A DNA stretch of 64,000 nucleotides, from contig NZ_JAOTSB010000014.1 in assembly GCF_030247605.1 (NCBI RefSeq), forward strand, positions 1 to 64,000, written 5' to 3'. The DNA comes from Acidaminobacter sp. Its GTDB lineage: Bacteria; Bacillota; Clostridia; Peptostreptococcales; Acidaminobacteraceae. The position numbers were made by a program, and so were the translations under genes. The notes under the pieces were generated by a model. That model made no database searches and had not been told where the DNA came from. It saw nothing but the letters and a program-made list of their open reading frames with translations. Every line of letters begins with the position of its first letter. Position 1 is the stretch's first letter. Below, piece by piece: positions 34,396 through 43,706 of the stretch.

Positions 34396-36066
34396 TTAAT
34401 TTTTTCTATCCCCCATCATCGACCCCAGATCCTGCAAATTGAGGTCATCGGCTGAAATCAGGGAGGATGGATCAGCTTTCTGCCCATCTGATGAACTTGG
34501 GATGTCGCCGCTCAGTTGCCCTTGAATACTCTCCGCTCTCAGGGTTCCAAGGTCTGTAAACGCTTCAACGGCGGTTTGGTATTCCTCGTAAGTGCAGAAT
34601 GCCGTGGCATCCTTCTTCACATAGTCGGCGATCAGGGTGTTGAGGGCTTGGATTTTGGTGGTGAAGTGACCATCGGCAAAATAGTTCTGGATGAGGGTGT
34701 TCAGATGATCGTGATACTGTGCCAAATAGTCTTGATTGGACAGCAGCTGGTTCAGGAGCGGGCGGTCGGTCATGGCGACGCCGCTGACCGGCGTATCGAT
34801 TGGGAAGTTGATAACGGCGGACGCGTCGCCGCTCTGGAAGCCGCCCCAGGCCAGGTTATAGTCCCACGGCAGGATTGCGATCTCACCGCCGCGCTCGTAG
34901 AGATAGTAGTTCTGAGCCATGGTGGAGGAATAGCTGTCCAGGTTGACGACGATGGTATGGGCAGCCAGATAGCGGAGAATTGCGTCTGTGTCGAGGTAGG
35001 TCTCAAGGTCGGTGCCAGTGGACAGGGCTTTGAGGGCAGTGATCACCCGCTGGTTGGCCGCGGTGTCCTCTTCGCCCACGACGTTGTCGAAGATGTCGCT
35101 GTAGCTTTCTGGGTCGTCATCCGTATAGGCGAGGCTTCCGCCGTTCTTGGCACCCATGTTGCCGCCTTTGCCGCCTGGGAATCCACCTGGTGCGTTGGCT
35201 GGAAAGCCGCCCGGCGCTTGATCGAGGCCGGAAGCCGTGGAATCTGGAGGGGTTTTGGCGGGTGGCACAGACTCAGAAGCTCCAGATCCTGCCGATGGTC
35301 GCTCGTCCATTGCTGGATCATTGACCATCGGCCCCCTGCCCTCTACTGGCATTTGGTCCTGGCCCATGCTCATCTTCACGTTGTATAAGGTGCCGGAGGT
35401 GTCTCCGTAAACCCTTGTCTCGTAGCTGTCATTGTAAAGCTCCACCGCCAGGTATAAGCCCCAGGGCCGGCCGTTGACGGAGATGTCGGTGAAGCCAAAG
35501 TAGGGCGCGTCCACGCCAATGGTTTTCATAAGGTCGTAGGAGATGTATTCCTTCATGTAGGTGTTGTCGCCCATCATGTTGTTGACGACCAGCTGGTCGA
35601 GGCCGAAGCAGGTTTGGCCATCGACATACTTGTCAAACTTGATCCGGAAGCTATAGCGGTCGCTGTCAGAGGAGGCGACTTGTTTTAAGCTGGAGTTGCC
35701 TTTGGGGCGGATGCCGACATCTTTAAAGGTCGTGCCGTTGACGATGACGTCCGCTTTGATGTATGCCTCAGCCGTGGCGTTGTCCAGCATGGTTTGCCAG
35801 TCCTCTTCATCTGAGAGGATTTCCAGGGTGATGATGTCCGTGCCGAAGATTTTTTCGGCGTATTCCGGGGCTGAATCAAGAGGCTGCTCTGTGATGGTTT
35901 CTCCTTCATTGGCTGAGTTGGCTATGTTGGCTGTGTTGGCTGTGTCATCCGACGCTTGGGCGCACCCCGTCAAGAAACTGGCAGCAAAGACTAGAATCAG
36001 TGCCAGCGCTGCTGCACTGGACTTCTTTCTGTGCATTATAGGTTTTATTTCAGACTGCGTTTTCAT
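34396..36066 (-). CDS. CotH-kinase-family lipoprotein
   Basis: A 556-residue protein with a lipoprotein signal (ALALILVFAASFLTGC, lipobox Cys at about residue 35). A CotH-type kinase-like domain runs from about 75 to 480 (VGIRPKGNSSLK, GLYLAVELYNDSY, then LPWDYNLAWGG with the family's D-Y-N). A Gly/Pro/Asn-rich insert (GGFPANAPGGFPGGKGG) interrupts the domain near residues 270-300. CotH proteins phosphorylate spore coat or surface proteins; the related secreted forms also occur in non-spore contexts. It stands alone. Three ACCATCGGC words lie inside it (34669, 35291, 35324). The exported target is unknown. Confidence 0.85.
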   Translation of the reverse strand: MKTQSEIKPIMHRKKSSAAALALILVFAASFLTGCAQASDDTANTANIANSANEGETITEQPLDSAPEYAEKIFGTDIITLEILSDEEDWQTMLDNATAEAYIKADVIVNGTTFKDVGIRPKGNSSLKQVASSDSDRYSFRIKFDKYVDGQTCFGLDQLVVNNMMGDNTYMKEYISYDLMKTIGVDAPYFGFTDISVNGRPWGLYLAVELYNDSYETRVYGDTSGTLYNVKMSMGQDQMPVEGRGPMVNDPAMDERPSAGSGASESVPPAKTPPDSTASGLDQAPGGFPANAPGGFPGGKGGNMGAKNGGSLAYTDDDPESYSDIFDNVVGEEDTAANQRVITALKALSTGTDLETYLDTDAILRYLAAHTIVVNLDSYSSTMAQNYYLYERGGEIAILPWDYNLAWGGFQSGDASAVINFPIDTPVSGVAMTDRPLLNQLLSNQDYLAQYHDHLNTLIQNYFADGHFTTKIQALNTLIADYVKKDATAFCTYEEYQTAVEAFTDLGTLRAESIQGQLSGDIPSSSDGQKADPSSLISADDLNLQDLGSMMGDRKN

Positions 36067-36403
36067 GCGTTGCCACCTTTCGTGTAGTTTTGTAGTACGA
36101 AACAGATTCTGCGGATTTGGTCGTCAGGCTGTTGATCCTGCATCACTGTGTCTTTAATTCAGTATATTCTCGGAAGCTGAAAGCAGCCTTAAAGGCGATC
36201 TGGTGAAGCAAAAAAATAAAACCTAAAACATTTCTCAAAACCTGTTTCAGCCAGTGTCAGGTGAGAATAATTATTACATACGAGCGTATATTCATAAGCT
36301 GCTACGCCGCCATCCCATTGCAGAAAGAACAAGATCGAAGATTATTCTTCTGATTTGATCCGACAATGAGACCTCAACCATTGAAATAAAGAGGGGTGTT
36401 ACT
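36067..36403. other. Divergent intergenic region cotH / membrane protein
   Basis: 337 bp without a gene. It should hold the promoters of both divergent genes. GTGTCTTTAATTC (36149-36161) resembles the GTCTTTAATTT motif found near 40038, 51984 and 52133. No repeat element or hairpin stands out. Confidence 0.5.
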
Positions 36404-37147
36404 ATGTATGACATAACGACCATGAGCAGCAATTATGCAAACCTCGCCGGAATTCTTGCTGGTTTTTCATTTAGTGGCATTTACTTGCTGATTGAGTACG
36501 AAAAAAGAGATTCGTCTGAAGTTATTGGCATTCTGTTTGCCGGATTTTTTGGACTGATCCTGGCGGCATTTCTATTTTCAAACATCAGCAGAATTGCCTA
36601 CGATCCGGGAAGTCCGGATCTTATGCAAGAATTGGCATTTAATGTAGTTATAGCGAGCATCATTTTTTGTATAGCCGTCATTCAGATGTTTGTAAGTCTC
36701 GTCTTTATATTTATCCTCTACAGGCTGCCAAAATTAGTCATCAGCCTGGGCAAAATTATTTATTACGAAACTGCTCTTATCACAGCAATGTTCATAACGA
36801 CGACGATTCCAAGACTATATGTGGATGATAATCCCGCTGGCTTAACGAAAGACCTTTTTCTGACGGGCTTGGTTTTTTTGCTGTTGATTTATATTTTAAG
36901 CAAAATGTTAAAAAGAAGACTGGATCTCATTTTTGAAAAAAACTTCTTACAAATCGTCGCTGGAATCACGATTTTGATGGTGATGCTTGTAGGGCTATAC
37001 AGGTCGCGTCTTTACCTTGGAGAGATCCCTGTCATTTTTCCTCATTTTCTAAACTTTGTGTATATCTTGATAATCATGATCAATGGCTTCAGCATCAACC
37101 ATGAGCATCGCATGATGATGCTGAAAGACCATCAGGAAAGTGACTGA
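36404..37147 (+). CDS. Multi-pass membrane protein of unknown function
   Basis: 247 residues with about seven hydrophobic segments (LAGILAGFSFSGIYLLIEY, VIGILFAGFFGLILAAFLFS, FVSLVFIFILYRL, LFLTGLVFLLLIYIL, IVAGITILMVMLVGLY, FVYILIIMINGF) and a short His-rich tail (HEHRMMMLKDHQ). AAGAGGGGTG precedes the ATG. I do not recognise a family. There is no operon partner on this strand within 150 bp. Confidence 0.7.
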   Translation: MYDITTMSSNYANLAGILAGFSFSGIYLLIEYEKRDSSEVIGILFAGFFGLILAAFLFSNISRIAYDPGSPDLMQELAFNVVIASIIFCIAVIQMFVSLVFIFILYRLPKLVISLGKIIYYETALITAMFITTTIPRLYVDDNPAGLTKDLFLTGLVFLLLIYILSKMLKRRLDLIFEKNFLQIVAGITILMVMLVGLYRSRLYLGEIPVIFPHFLNFVYILIIMINGFSINHEHRMMMLKDHQESD

Positions 37148-37307
37148 TAATAATTTTCATTTAAACGCGACTAATGCTCCCTGTAGGGGGTATATATTTT
37201 TTATATTAATCCTCCACATTTACATAGAAGGTGCACAAATTCACCAGAATAAATAATTATATAGTTTCAACTGTGCATCCCACTATGATGTGAGGAGGAA
37301 GTTTCAC

Positions 37308-37721
37308 ATGAACAGAATGATATTCGTCAATTTGCCGGTTAAAGATCTTAAGGTCTCCATGTCTTTCTTTCAAGCCCTAGGCTGGACCTTTAACCCAACC
37401 TACACGAATGACGACGCGGCTTGCCTGGTGATCTCGGATACCATCTACGTCATGCTTCTGAAAGAGGACTTCTACAAGTCCTTCACCCATAAGGAAATCA
37501 CGGATACTGCAATCTATTCCGAAGTCATTATGGCCCTTTCTGCCGATAGTCGCGAAGACGTCGACATCCTCGTCGACAAGGCATTCGCAGCAGGTGCCAC
37601 CTACTACAACGACCCGCAGGTCTATGATTTCATGTACAGCCGAAGCTTCCAGGACCCGGATCAACACCTCTGGGAAGTTGTCTATATGGAAGAAGTTAAG
37701 CCTGAGGAGGATCAGACATGA
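37308..37721 (+). CDS. VOC-family (glyoxalase-like) protein
   Basis: A 137-residue protein with two beta-alpha-beta-beta-beta modules typical of the vicinal oxygen chelate fold (MIFVNLPVKDLKVSMSFFQALGW; SRSFQDPDQHLWEVVYME). The last motif carries the His and Glu found at metal positions. It could be a lyase, a resistance protein or a PhnB-type protein; no substrate is evident. GGAGGAAG precedes the ATG at 37308; the frame to 37290 is not favoured. Its stop overlaps the next start by four bases (ATGA), so it is coupled to the SRPBCC gene. Confidence 0.85.
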   Translation: MNRMIFVNLPVKDLKVSMSFFQALGWTFNPTYTNDDAACLVISDTIYVMLLKEDFYKSFTHKEITDTAIYSEVIMALSADSREDVDILVDKAFAAGATYYNDPQVYDFMYSRSFQDPDQHLWEVVYMEEVKPEEDQT

Positions 37722-38158
37722 AGACTCTGGAATTCAAGACGACCATCGCTGCGCCGGTTAGCTTAGTTTGGGAAACCATGCTCGGTCCTGACACTTACCG
37801 TCAGTGGACCAGCACTTTTGAAGAGGGCTCTTATTATGAAGGCACTTGGGAAGAAGGCTCAAAGATCTATTTTCTGAATCCCACTGGTAACGGCATGGTG
37901 GCTAAAGTAGCTGAGAACAAACTTCACGAGCTGATATCCATCTTAATGCTCGGCTTCGTCGCTCAAGGCATTGAAGATACAGAAAGCGAAGACGCCAAAG
38001 CCTGGGCTCCGGCGTTCGAAAATTACTATTTCAAATCTACTGACGAAGGTACTGATCTTCGAGTCACCATTGAAGTCTTGCCGGAGCACGAGGACATGAT
38101 GACGCAGCCTTGGTTGAGTGCTTTAGAACTTTTAAAATCTATGTGCGAAGGACACTGA
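37718..38158 (+). CDS. SRPBCC (START-like) domain protein
   Basis: 146 residues: LEFKTTIAAPVSLVWETMLGPDTYRQW...FEEGSYYEGTWEEGSKI, the opening of AHSA1/polyketide-cyclase-like SRPBCC proteins, ending in the long C-terminal helix (MMTQPWLSALELLKSMCEGH). The fold binds hydrophobic ligands, and no catalytic residue is predicted with confidence. Translation is coupled to the VOC gene by an ATGA overlap; AGGAGG lies inside the upstream gene. Confidence 0.83.
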   Translation: MKTLEFKTTIAAPVSLVWETMLGPDTYRQWTSTFEEGSYYEGTWEEGSKIYFLNPTGNGMVAKVAENKLHELISILMLGFVAQGIEDTESEDAKAWAPAFENYYFKSTDEGTDLRVTIEVLPEHEDMMTQPWLSALELLKSMCEGH

Positions 38159-38260
38159 GGCGTATTTAAATTGCACTATCGCGAAGATGAACACAAAAAA
38201 TCGGGAGAAAGAATGGCGCGTGGCGCTGTTCTCTCTCCCTTTTCGTTAATAAAGCTTGGT

Positions 38261-38385
38261 GACGCGGACAAGTTTCAGTTTGGTGACTGGCACTCATTCA
38301 ACTTTGGTGTCTGACACTCGCTCAACTTTGGTGTCTGACACCAAAATCATTTCGGTGCCAGAGCATGCGAGGATGAATCTCAAGT
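38261..38385. repeat. Type-C/A dispersed repeat
   Basis: GACGCGGACAAGTTTCAGTT, a GGTGTCTGACACT copy, a perfect GGTGTCTGACACC (38330-38342), then TTCGGTGCCAGAGCATG. The module order is the same as at 25321-25425 and 33072-33160. Confidence 0.75.
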
Positions 38386-38425
38386 GCAACCAAAAGGCGC
38401 GCCAGCGCCTTCTTCCAAGAGAAGT

Positions 38426-38482
38426 GGAAGCGGGGGTTGAAAGGCGTCAGCCGCAGCGGCCTTCGGCTTATCAACCCCCGCT
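38426..38482. repeat. Variant type-B hairpin
   Basis: AAGCGGGGGTTGA and TCAACCCCCGCTT form a 13-bp stem. The interior keeps GGTTGAAAGGC and CAGCCGC but lacks CTGACA, and a second small hairpin (GCCGCAGCGGCC) occupies the loop. Confidence 0.6.
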
Positions 38483-38504
38483 TCCGCCACCGCTTCATTC
38501 CATA

Positions 38505-38546
38505 AAAAAGAAGCCATAAGCGCCTTAGCGCCGATGGCTTCTTTCC
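38505..38546 (-). terminator. Terminator of the tryptophanase gene
   Basis: AAAGAAGCCAT/ATGGCTTCTTT with inner GGCGCTAAGGCGC on the reverse strand, followed by TTTTTTATGG, about 50 bp after the stop. Confidence 0.8.
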
Positions 38547-38594
38547 GATTAATATCTTATCTTTTCTTTCTTAGCCTTACTCCCTTAAGCCGCC

Positions 38595-39977
38595 CTACTT
38601 CTTAAGCGGCTCCAACTTCGCCGTAAAGTGGCGCAGAACAGGAGGCTGCCATAAAATTTTATAGCCTGTAATTTCGCTAGCGCGTTTCTTAATGTTGATC
38701 AATGCTTCGACGACGACATCAAAGTGCGCCTGAGTATACACGCGTCTCGGAATCGCCAAACGCGTAAACTCCATTTCAGACTGCAGCTGCTCCCCAGTCT
38801 CCGGATCCAGGTCCAGCAGGTAGGAGCCAATATCGCATGAACGGATGCCCGCTTCCAGATACAGCTCGCAAGCCAGCGCCTGGCCTGGAAACTCGTTATA
38901 AGGAATGTGCGGCAACAATGCTTTCGCGTCAAGGAATACAGCGTGACCGCCCACAGGATACTGGAACGCGATGCCCTCTTCCATGAGTCGCCCGCCCAGG
39001 TACTCGACCTGACCGATTCTGTAACGCAGATAATCCTTGTCGAGACCTTCGTAAAGACCAATCGCCAAAGCTTCAAGATCTCTGCCCGCAAGGCCGCCGT
39101 AAGTGACGAAGCCTTCGTAAGGAATAGTCCAGCCCTTAACCTTAGTGTAAAGCTCCTCGGAGTCTCTGATGCCTATGAGGCCGCCCATGTTGACAATGGC
39201 GTCTTTCTTCGCGCTCATGGTGAAGGCGTCTGCATAGCTGAACATTTCGCGGACGATGTCGATGATCTCAACATCGGCATAGCCCTCTTCCCTTTGCTTG
39301 ATGAAGTAGGCATTTTCCGCATAGCGCGCCGCATCGATAATCATAGTAATGCCATATTTATCCGCTACTGCCTTAGTCGCCTTCATGTTGGCCATGGAAA
39401 CAGGCTGACCGCCAGCAGAGTTGTTGGTGATCGTCATAATAATGAGGCCGACGTTTTCAGCCCCTACTTCATTGATGTAAGCTTCAAGCCGAGGAACGTC
39501 CATATTGCCCTTGAACGGCATGTAAGTCTGCGTATCCTTGGCTTCAGGGACAACAATATCCACCGCTCTCGCGCCAATCAGGCCGACGTGACCGCGGGTG
39601 GTATCAAAGTGCATGTTGGAGATACATTTTTGCCCTTTCTTCAACAAACACGGCAGCAATACCTGCTCCGCCGCTCTGCCCTGGTGCACCGGCTGGGCGT
39701 ATTTGTAGTTGAAGATGTCCTGCGCCGCCTTAAGAAGTCTTCTATAGCTTCTGGCCCCCGCATAGGACTCGTCGCCGGTCATGATGCCCGCCCACTGGGT
39801 GTCGCTCATGGCGCCGGTGCCGCTGTCTGTCAGCAAATCGATATAAACATCATCAGAATCCAATCCGAAAACGTTGTAGTTGGCTGCTTTCAACTTTTCT
39901 TCCCGGTATTCTCTCGTTGTCATTTTAAGAGGTTCAACCATCTTGATCTTGAATGGCTCCGCGACGTACTTGACCAT
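38595..39977 (-). CDS. tnaA: Tryptophanase (tryptophan indole-lyase)
   Basis: A 460-residue PLP beta-eliminating lyase aligned from memory with E. coli TnaA and tyrosine phenol-lyase along its whole length ([54 protein letters not shown] lysine in [14 protein letters not shown]). At the position of the substrate-binding Arg of tyrosine phenol-lyase (MERG) it has Ile in [10 protein letters not shown], as in tryptophanases, so indole + pyruvate + ammonia are the expected products. AGGGGG lies 7 bp before the ATG. It is divergent from an unusual regulator 130 bp away that probably controls it. No tnaC-like leader with a conserved Trp was seen. Confidence 0.9.
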   Translation of the reverse strand: MVKYVAEPFKIKMVEPLKMTTREYREEKLKAANYNVFGLDSDDVYIDLLTDSGTGAMSDTQWAGIMTGDESYAGARSYRRLLKAAQDIFNYKYAQPVHQGRAAEQVLLPCLLKKGQKCISNMHFDTTRGHVGLIGARAVDIVVPEAKDTQTYMPFKGNMDVPRLEAYINEVGAENVGLIIMTITNNSAGGQPVSMANMKATKAVADKYGITMIIDAARYAENAYFIKQREEGYADVEIIDIVREMFSYADAFTMSAKKDAIVNMGGLIGIRDSEELYTKVKGWTIPYEGFVTYGGLAGRDLEALAIGLYEGLDKDYLRYRIGQVEYLGGRLMEEGIAFQYPVGGHAVFLDAKALLPHIPYNEFPGQALACELYLEAGIRSCDIGSYLLDLDPETGEQLQSEMEFTRLAIPRRVYTQAHFDVVVEALINIKKRASEITGYKILWQPPVLRHFTAKLEPLKK

Positions 39978-40037
39978 GTTATTACCCCCTGAGATTTAGT
40001 AATTAAAGCATACCATTTCCGATGGTCGCTTTATAGT

Positions 40038-40048
40038 GTCTTTAATTT
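40038..40048. promoter_or_regulatory. GTCTTTAATTT motif in the tnaA/regulator intergenic region
   Basis: The 11-mer GTCTTTAATTT, followed by GACTTTAATCC, gives a CTTTAAT pair 10 bp apart. The same 11-mer occurs twice (51984, 52133) between gltS and the paralogous regulator. It is a candidate operator for this regulator family. Confidence 0.5.
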
Positions 40049-40106
40049 GACTTTAATCCCGCTGCGACGTAAAATGAATTCAATAATTGCGAAATATTCA
40101 GGGGGT

Positions 40107-41438
40107 ATGGATGTGAAGACCATCGGCGTAGTGGGACATATTGACAACATCAAGCGGATCCAGCGCGTGATCGAAAACAGCTTCTCGAACCTGCGGGGCG
40201 AACCCATTGAAATTCATGACATGCGCCAGGTCCAGACCACGGTGAACTACCTGAAGGAGCACATCAACGACTTCGACGGCATCATTTTCACCGGCAAGAT
40301 CCTGTATGACATCATGAACCACCGGATGCATTCCCAGAACCCATGGGTCCATCTGGATAACGATGAGAGCCAGCTTCAGCGGATCTTCCTGGAGGCGACC
40401 CTGAAGGATGACCTGGATATTCGGCGGATCAGCATAGACTCCTACACCGAGGAGATGGTCCGCGCCATTTACAGCGGCTTCGGCTTTGAGCCAGGCCAGT
40501 ACCAGGCCGCCGTGTCGGACATTGACATTTTTCACGACAGCCTGATTGAGGACCTGGTGGCGTTTCATAAAGGCTATCATTTATCCCACCCCGGCGCCAT
40601 TGCCATCACTGGAATTTCCACGGTCCACAAACTGCTTTTAGCCGATGGTATCCCCTCCATGCTCCTAATCTCCAACGAAAACTACATCAAAAACAAACTC
40701 TATGACCTGCTGCGAAAGATCAAGTTCAAGGACATGTCCGTCAGCCAAATTGTCGTCATGTCCATGGAAATAGACCTGGACAACGAATACGACTTGACCT
40801 CGGAGAACGAATACAGCGTCATGCTGGAAAAGACCCGAATCACGGAGGAAGTCTACAAGTTCGCCCAGCGCATCCAAGCGGCGGTGGTCGAAACCGAGAA
40901 AAACTACATGCTGTTTACCACAAAGCAGATCCTGGAGTTCGAGACGAACAACCTCAGAGAGCTGCCCATCCTCCGGTCGATCAACCAGAAGACCGCCCAC
41001 ACCCTCAGCGTGGGCATTGGTTTTGGCATCACCGCCAGGGAGGCCAAGTCCAACGCGGTTATTGGCAAGAACAAAGCCTTCAAAATGGGTGGCAACCAGT
41101 GCTTCGTGGTCTATGACCGCAAGCGCCTGGAGCGCATCACAGCCCTGGACAAAGTGGTTGAAAATGAGCCCGTGGGTAGTCTCGAGCTGCCCTTCAAGGA
41201 GATCTCCGAGAAAAGCGGCGTCAGCATCAACAACATTTATAAGCTGAAGTCCATCATGGACCTCTATAAGACAGATACCTTCACCAGCCTGGAGTTGGCC
41301 CAGGAGTTCGGCAATTCCCTTCGCAGCATGAACCGCATGATCGAACGCCTGGAGCAGGCGGGGTATATTGAGGTCGTGGGGAGCAAAATCATTGGGAAGG
41401 CAGGGCGGCCCAGCAGGATATTGAGGGTGGGGATCTAG
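40107..41438 (+). CDS. Transcriptional regulator: sensor, cyclase-like fold, winged helix
   Basis: About 443 residues. The N-terminus is receiver-like (KTIGVVGHIDNIKRIQRVI; DFDGIIFTGKILYDIM). A middle domain contains SVGIGFGITAREAKSNAVIGKNKAFKMG, the G-x-G-x-T-x-x-E-A-x-x-N-A pattern of the nucleotidyl-cyclase/GTP-cyclohydrolase III fold. A C-terminal winged helix follows (FTSLELAQEFGNSLRSMNRMIERLEQAGYIEV). GGGGG stands right against the ATG at 40107; a GTG at 40113 has better spacing (7 bp) and aligns with the paralogue at 52242. Both copies are divergent from a metabolic operon (here tnaA). The domain calls are pattern-based, and the ligand is unknown, possibly an amino acid or nucleotide. 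Confidence 0.75.
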   Translation: MDVKTIGVVGHIDNIKRIQRVIENSFSNLRGEPIEIHDMRQVQTTVNYLKEHINDFDGIIFTGKILYDIMNHRMHSQNPWVHLDNDESQLQRIFLEATLKDDLDIRRISIDSYTEEMVRAIYSGFGFEPGQYQAAVSDIDIFHDSLIEDLVAFHKGYHLSHPGAIAITGISTVHKLLLADGIPSMLLISNENYIKNKLYDLLRKIKFKDMSVSQIVVMSMEIDLDNEYDLTSENEYSVMLEKTRITEEVYKFAQRIQAAVVETEKNYMLFTTKQILEFETNNLRELPILRSINQKTAHTLSVGIGFGITAREAKSNAVIGKNKAFKMGGNQCFVVYDRKRLERITALDKVVENEPVGSLELPFKEISEKSGVSINNIYKLKSIMDLYKTDTFTSLELAQEFGNSLRSMNRMIERLEQAGYIEVVGSKIIGKAGRPSRILRVGI

Positions 41439-41447
41439 TGAGGTGAA

Positions 41448-41590
41448 ACTGGGTGTCTTGAGGTGAAACTGGGTGTCTGACACCGAGTTTCACAGTAGTG
41501 AGATGAAACCGGGTGTCTGACACCGAGTTTCAGTGTCTTGAGGTGAAACTGGGGGTCGATAGGTTTCAGCCGCTGACACCCAGTTTCACT
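41448..41590. repeat. Cluster of type-A palindromes and one type-B hairpin
   Basis: GGTGAAACTGGGTGTC at 41448 and 41463, perfect GGTGTCTGACACC at 41472-41484 and 41512-41524, each with GAGTTTCAC arms. A type-B hairpin follows (about 41543-41590) with stem GTGAAACTGG/CCAGTTTCAC around GGTCGATAGG and AGCCGCTGACA. It fills the space between the convergent regulator and LysR genes. Confidence 0.8.
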
Positions 41591-41610
41591 ATGTTTGGAA
41601 AGTCAGTATG

Positions 41611-41655
41611 CAAAAAACCATCGGCAAAAGCTTTTCACTTTAGCCGATGGTTTTC
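41611..41655. terminator. Terminator built from inverted ACCATCGGC words
   Basis: AAAAAACCATCGGC (word at 41617) pairs with GCCGATGGTTTT (word at 41643) around AAAAGCTTTTCACTTTA. It lies 19 bp past the LysR stop and also serves the convergent side. Confidence 0.8.
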
Positions 41656-41673
41656 TTATTTTCAAACATCCTT

Positions 41674-42567
41674 TTACACTACTGTCTCGCCCTCACTACG
41701 AAACGGCAGATACTCCAGAAACCGCTTCACTGCATGAGACGCGGTCTGCTTGCTTCTCAGCGCCAGGCAGATCTCACGATAAGCCGGGACGTCCAGTCTT
41801 TTGGTGACAATTCGGTAAGGAACGCGCTGCAGGATCAATTGCGGCAGCAAACTGATGCCCAGCCCGCTTTCGACCATTGACATGATGGCATAATCATCCC
41901 ATGTCGTAAATTTTACCATTGGTGAAATCCCATACTGCTCAAAAAATTCTTTCACTTCAGACCGACCGCCGCGATCCAGCAGCATAAAGGGCTGGTCGCA
42001 AAGCGCTTTAAAGGGAACCCTATCGAATTCGACCAATGGGTGATGCTCCGGCAATATAACCAACAATTCATCCTGCCCCAAATAGATCGTCTCCAGATCC
42101 GGGTGAGCCGGCTGCAGCAAAAAACCACAGTCAACGCGACCTTCCAGGATCCAGGCTTCAATTTCCGAATAATCCCCCAGCAACAGCTCATAATCTATAC
42201 CGGGATAGTCCTGCTGGAAAGCCTTGATAATGTTAGGCAGCCAGTGGGTCGCAATGCTGGATATTGTGCCAATTCGGATCAAGCCTGACTGCAGCCCGTT
42301 TAGTTCATCGACTTGTTTCTGAAGCTTCTGGTATTCAAGGCACAGCGTTTTGGCATAGGGCAAGAGAAGAACACCTTCAGATGTCAGCCTGACCCCCGCC
42401 CTGCTCCGCTCCAGCAATGAAGTATTCCAATCCTTTTCCAAGTCCTGAATCATCCTGCTGACCCCGGACTGGGTATAATTCAAGGCTTCAGCAGCCTTAG
42501 TAAAGCTGCCGCACTCCACGGTTTTGACGAACGCCATCAGCTTTTGCAGATTCAAATTCATATCCAT
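41674..42567 (-). CDS. LysR-family transcriptional regulator
   Basis: A 297-residue protein with an N-terminal winged helix (LMAFVKTVECGSFTKAAEALNYTQSGVSRMIQDLEK) and a periplasmic-binding-like effector domain (about 90-290; LIRIGTISSIATHWLPNIIKAF, GLGISLLPQLILQR). It is divergent from a DMT exporter 119 bp away, the usual arrangement for control of that gene. GAGGTGTG precedes the ATG at 42567. The effector is unknown. Confidence 0.92.
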   Translation of the reverse strand: MDMNLNLQKLMAFVKTVECGSFTKAAEALNYTQSGVSRMIQDLEKDWNTSLLERSRAGVRLTSEGVLLLPYAKTLCLEYQKLQKQVDELNGLQSGLIRIGTISSIATHWLPNIIKAFQQDYPGIDYELLLGDYSEIEAWILEGRVDCGFLLQPAHPDLETIYLGQDELLVILPEHHPLVEFDRVPFKALCDQPFMLLDRGGRSEVKEFFEQYGISPMVKFTTWDDYAIMSMVESGLGISLLPQLILQRVPYRIVTKRLDVPAYREICLALRSKQTASHAVKRFLEYLPFRSEGETVV

Positions 42568-42685
42568 ATATCAACACACCTCTTGCATGACATTTTGTCA
42601 TGTTTCTCATGATAACAATTCGCTTTTGTGATTCATTTTAGAATGTTATATTATTATCGAATTGTCGTCAAGCAGGAGGATTAGA

Positions 42686-43567
42686 ATGAACAACCCTTAT
42701 TTCAAATATGTGTTTTCACTGCTCTTATTTGGGTCCAATGGCATAATGGCCAGTTTGATATTGCTCAGCAGTTATGAAGTTGTTTTTTGGCGCACCTTGA
42801 TTGGCAGCCTCTTTCTGCTCGCTTTGTTCCTGATGAGCGGCGGCAAGTTTAAAGCGATCCATCATAAAAAGCACTGGGTCTATGCTCTGATTTCCGGAGC
42901 CGCCCTGGGCATCAGCTGGATCTTTCTCTTCGAAGCCTACTCCGAAATTGGGGTCAGTATCGCTTCATTGGCCTATTACAGCGGACCCGTCCTGGTTATT
43001 GCCATCTCCCCACTTCTGTTTAACGAGCGACTGACGTCTGCGAGGCTCGTCGGACTTGGCTCGGTGATGCTTGGCATGCTCTTTGTCAATGGCCTCGGTC
43101 TGTTGACGAGCGGGCTCACCTGGGGCTTGTTTTGCGGGCTGTCCTCTGCAGTTATGTACGCCGTCATGATTGTGTTCAATAAAAAAGCCTTCAAAGTGAC
43201 AGGACTTGAAAACGCCTTATATCAGCTGCTCATGAGCTTTGCCATTGTTGCCCTCTATACCTTATTCAGGCAGGGAGCGCCCAGCCTCGATGTCTCAAAT
43301 TATATACTTCCTATTCTGATTTTTGGGTTGGTCAACACCGCCATAGGCTGCTACCTGTATTTCGCTTCCATAGACCAGCTTTCGACTGGTTCCGTGTCCA
43401 TTATTGGCTATTTGGAACCCTTGTCCGCCCTCGTCTTTTCAGCCGTCTTCCTTCATGAGCAACTGACAGGACTTCAGGTGATTGGTGCCGTCTTGATCCT
43501 GAGCGGTGCCGCCTTCAGTGAGCTGTACCGCGAGAAGCCCCGGGCGCCTGTTGGGCATGCTGTGTGA
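42686..43567 (+). CDS. EamA/DMT-family exporter
   Basis: A 293-residue protein with ten transmembrane helices in two EamA repeats (first FWRTLIGSLFLLALFL...; second GCYLYFASIDQLSTGSVSIIGYLEPLSALVFSAVFLHEQLT, the family signature). Such carriers usually export amino acids or metabolites. AGGAGG precedes the ATG at 42686; the frame to 42662 is not favoured. It is probably controlled by the divergent LysR protein. Confidence 0.9.
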   Translation: MNNPYFKYVFSLLLFGSNGIMASLILLSSYEVVFWRTLIGSLFLLALFLMSGGKFKAIHHKKHWVYALISGAALGISWIFLFEAYSEIGVSIASLAYYSGPVLVIAISPLLFNERLTSARLVGLGSVMLGMLFVNGLGLLTSGLTWGLFCGLSSAVMYAVMIVFNKKAFKVTGLENALYQLLMSFAIVALYTLFRQGAPSLDVSNYILPILIFGLVNTAIGCYLYFASIDQLSTGSVSIIGYLEPLSALVFSAVFLHEQLTGLQVIGAVLILSGAAFSELYREKPRAPVGHAV

Positions 43568-43586
43568 AAAATGAATCCATTAAGAG

Positions 43587-43630
43587 AAAAGTCCCGGCCG
43601 ATGGTAGTTTGACCATCGACCGGGACTTTT
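43587..43630. terminator. Two-way terminator between convergent genes
   Basis: AAAAGTCCCGG...CCGGGACTTTT. Inside it CGATGGT/ACCATCG extends the stem, so the GCCGATGGT word (43597) is half of the hairpin. Confidence 0.85.
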
Positions 43631-43706
43631 ACAATTGGGATTGCAGCAGTAGATTTTACATAAACTTCCATCGGCTTTTAGGAAGGCGAACACAAATCCG
43701 ATGTAC

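Noticed and set aside
38595-39977. Tyrosine phenol-lyase instead of tryptophanase
   Set aside because: The residue matching the substrate Arg of tyrosine phenol-lyase is Ile ([10 protein letters not shown]), and the surrounding text follows tryptophanase.
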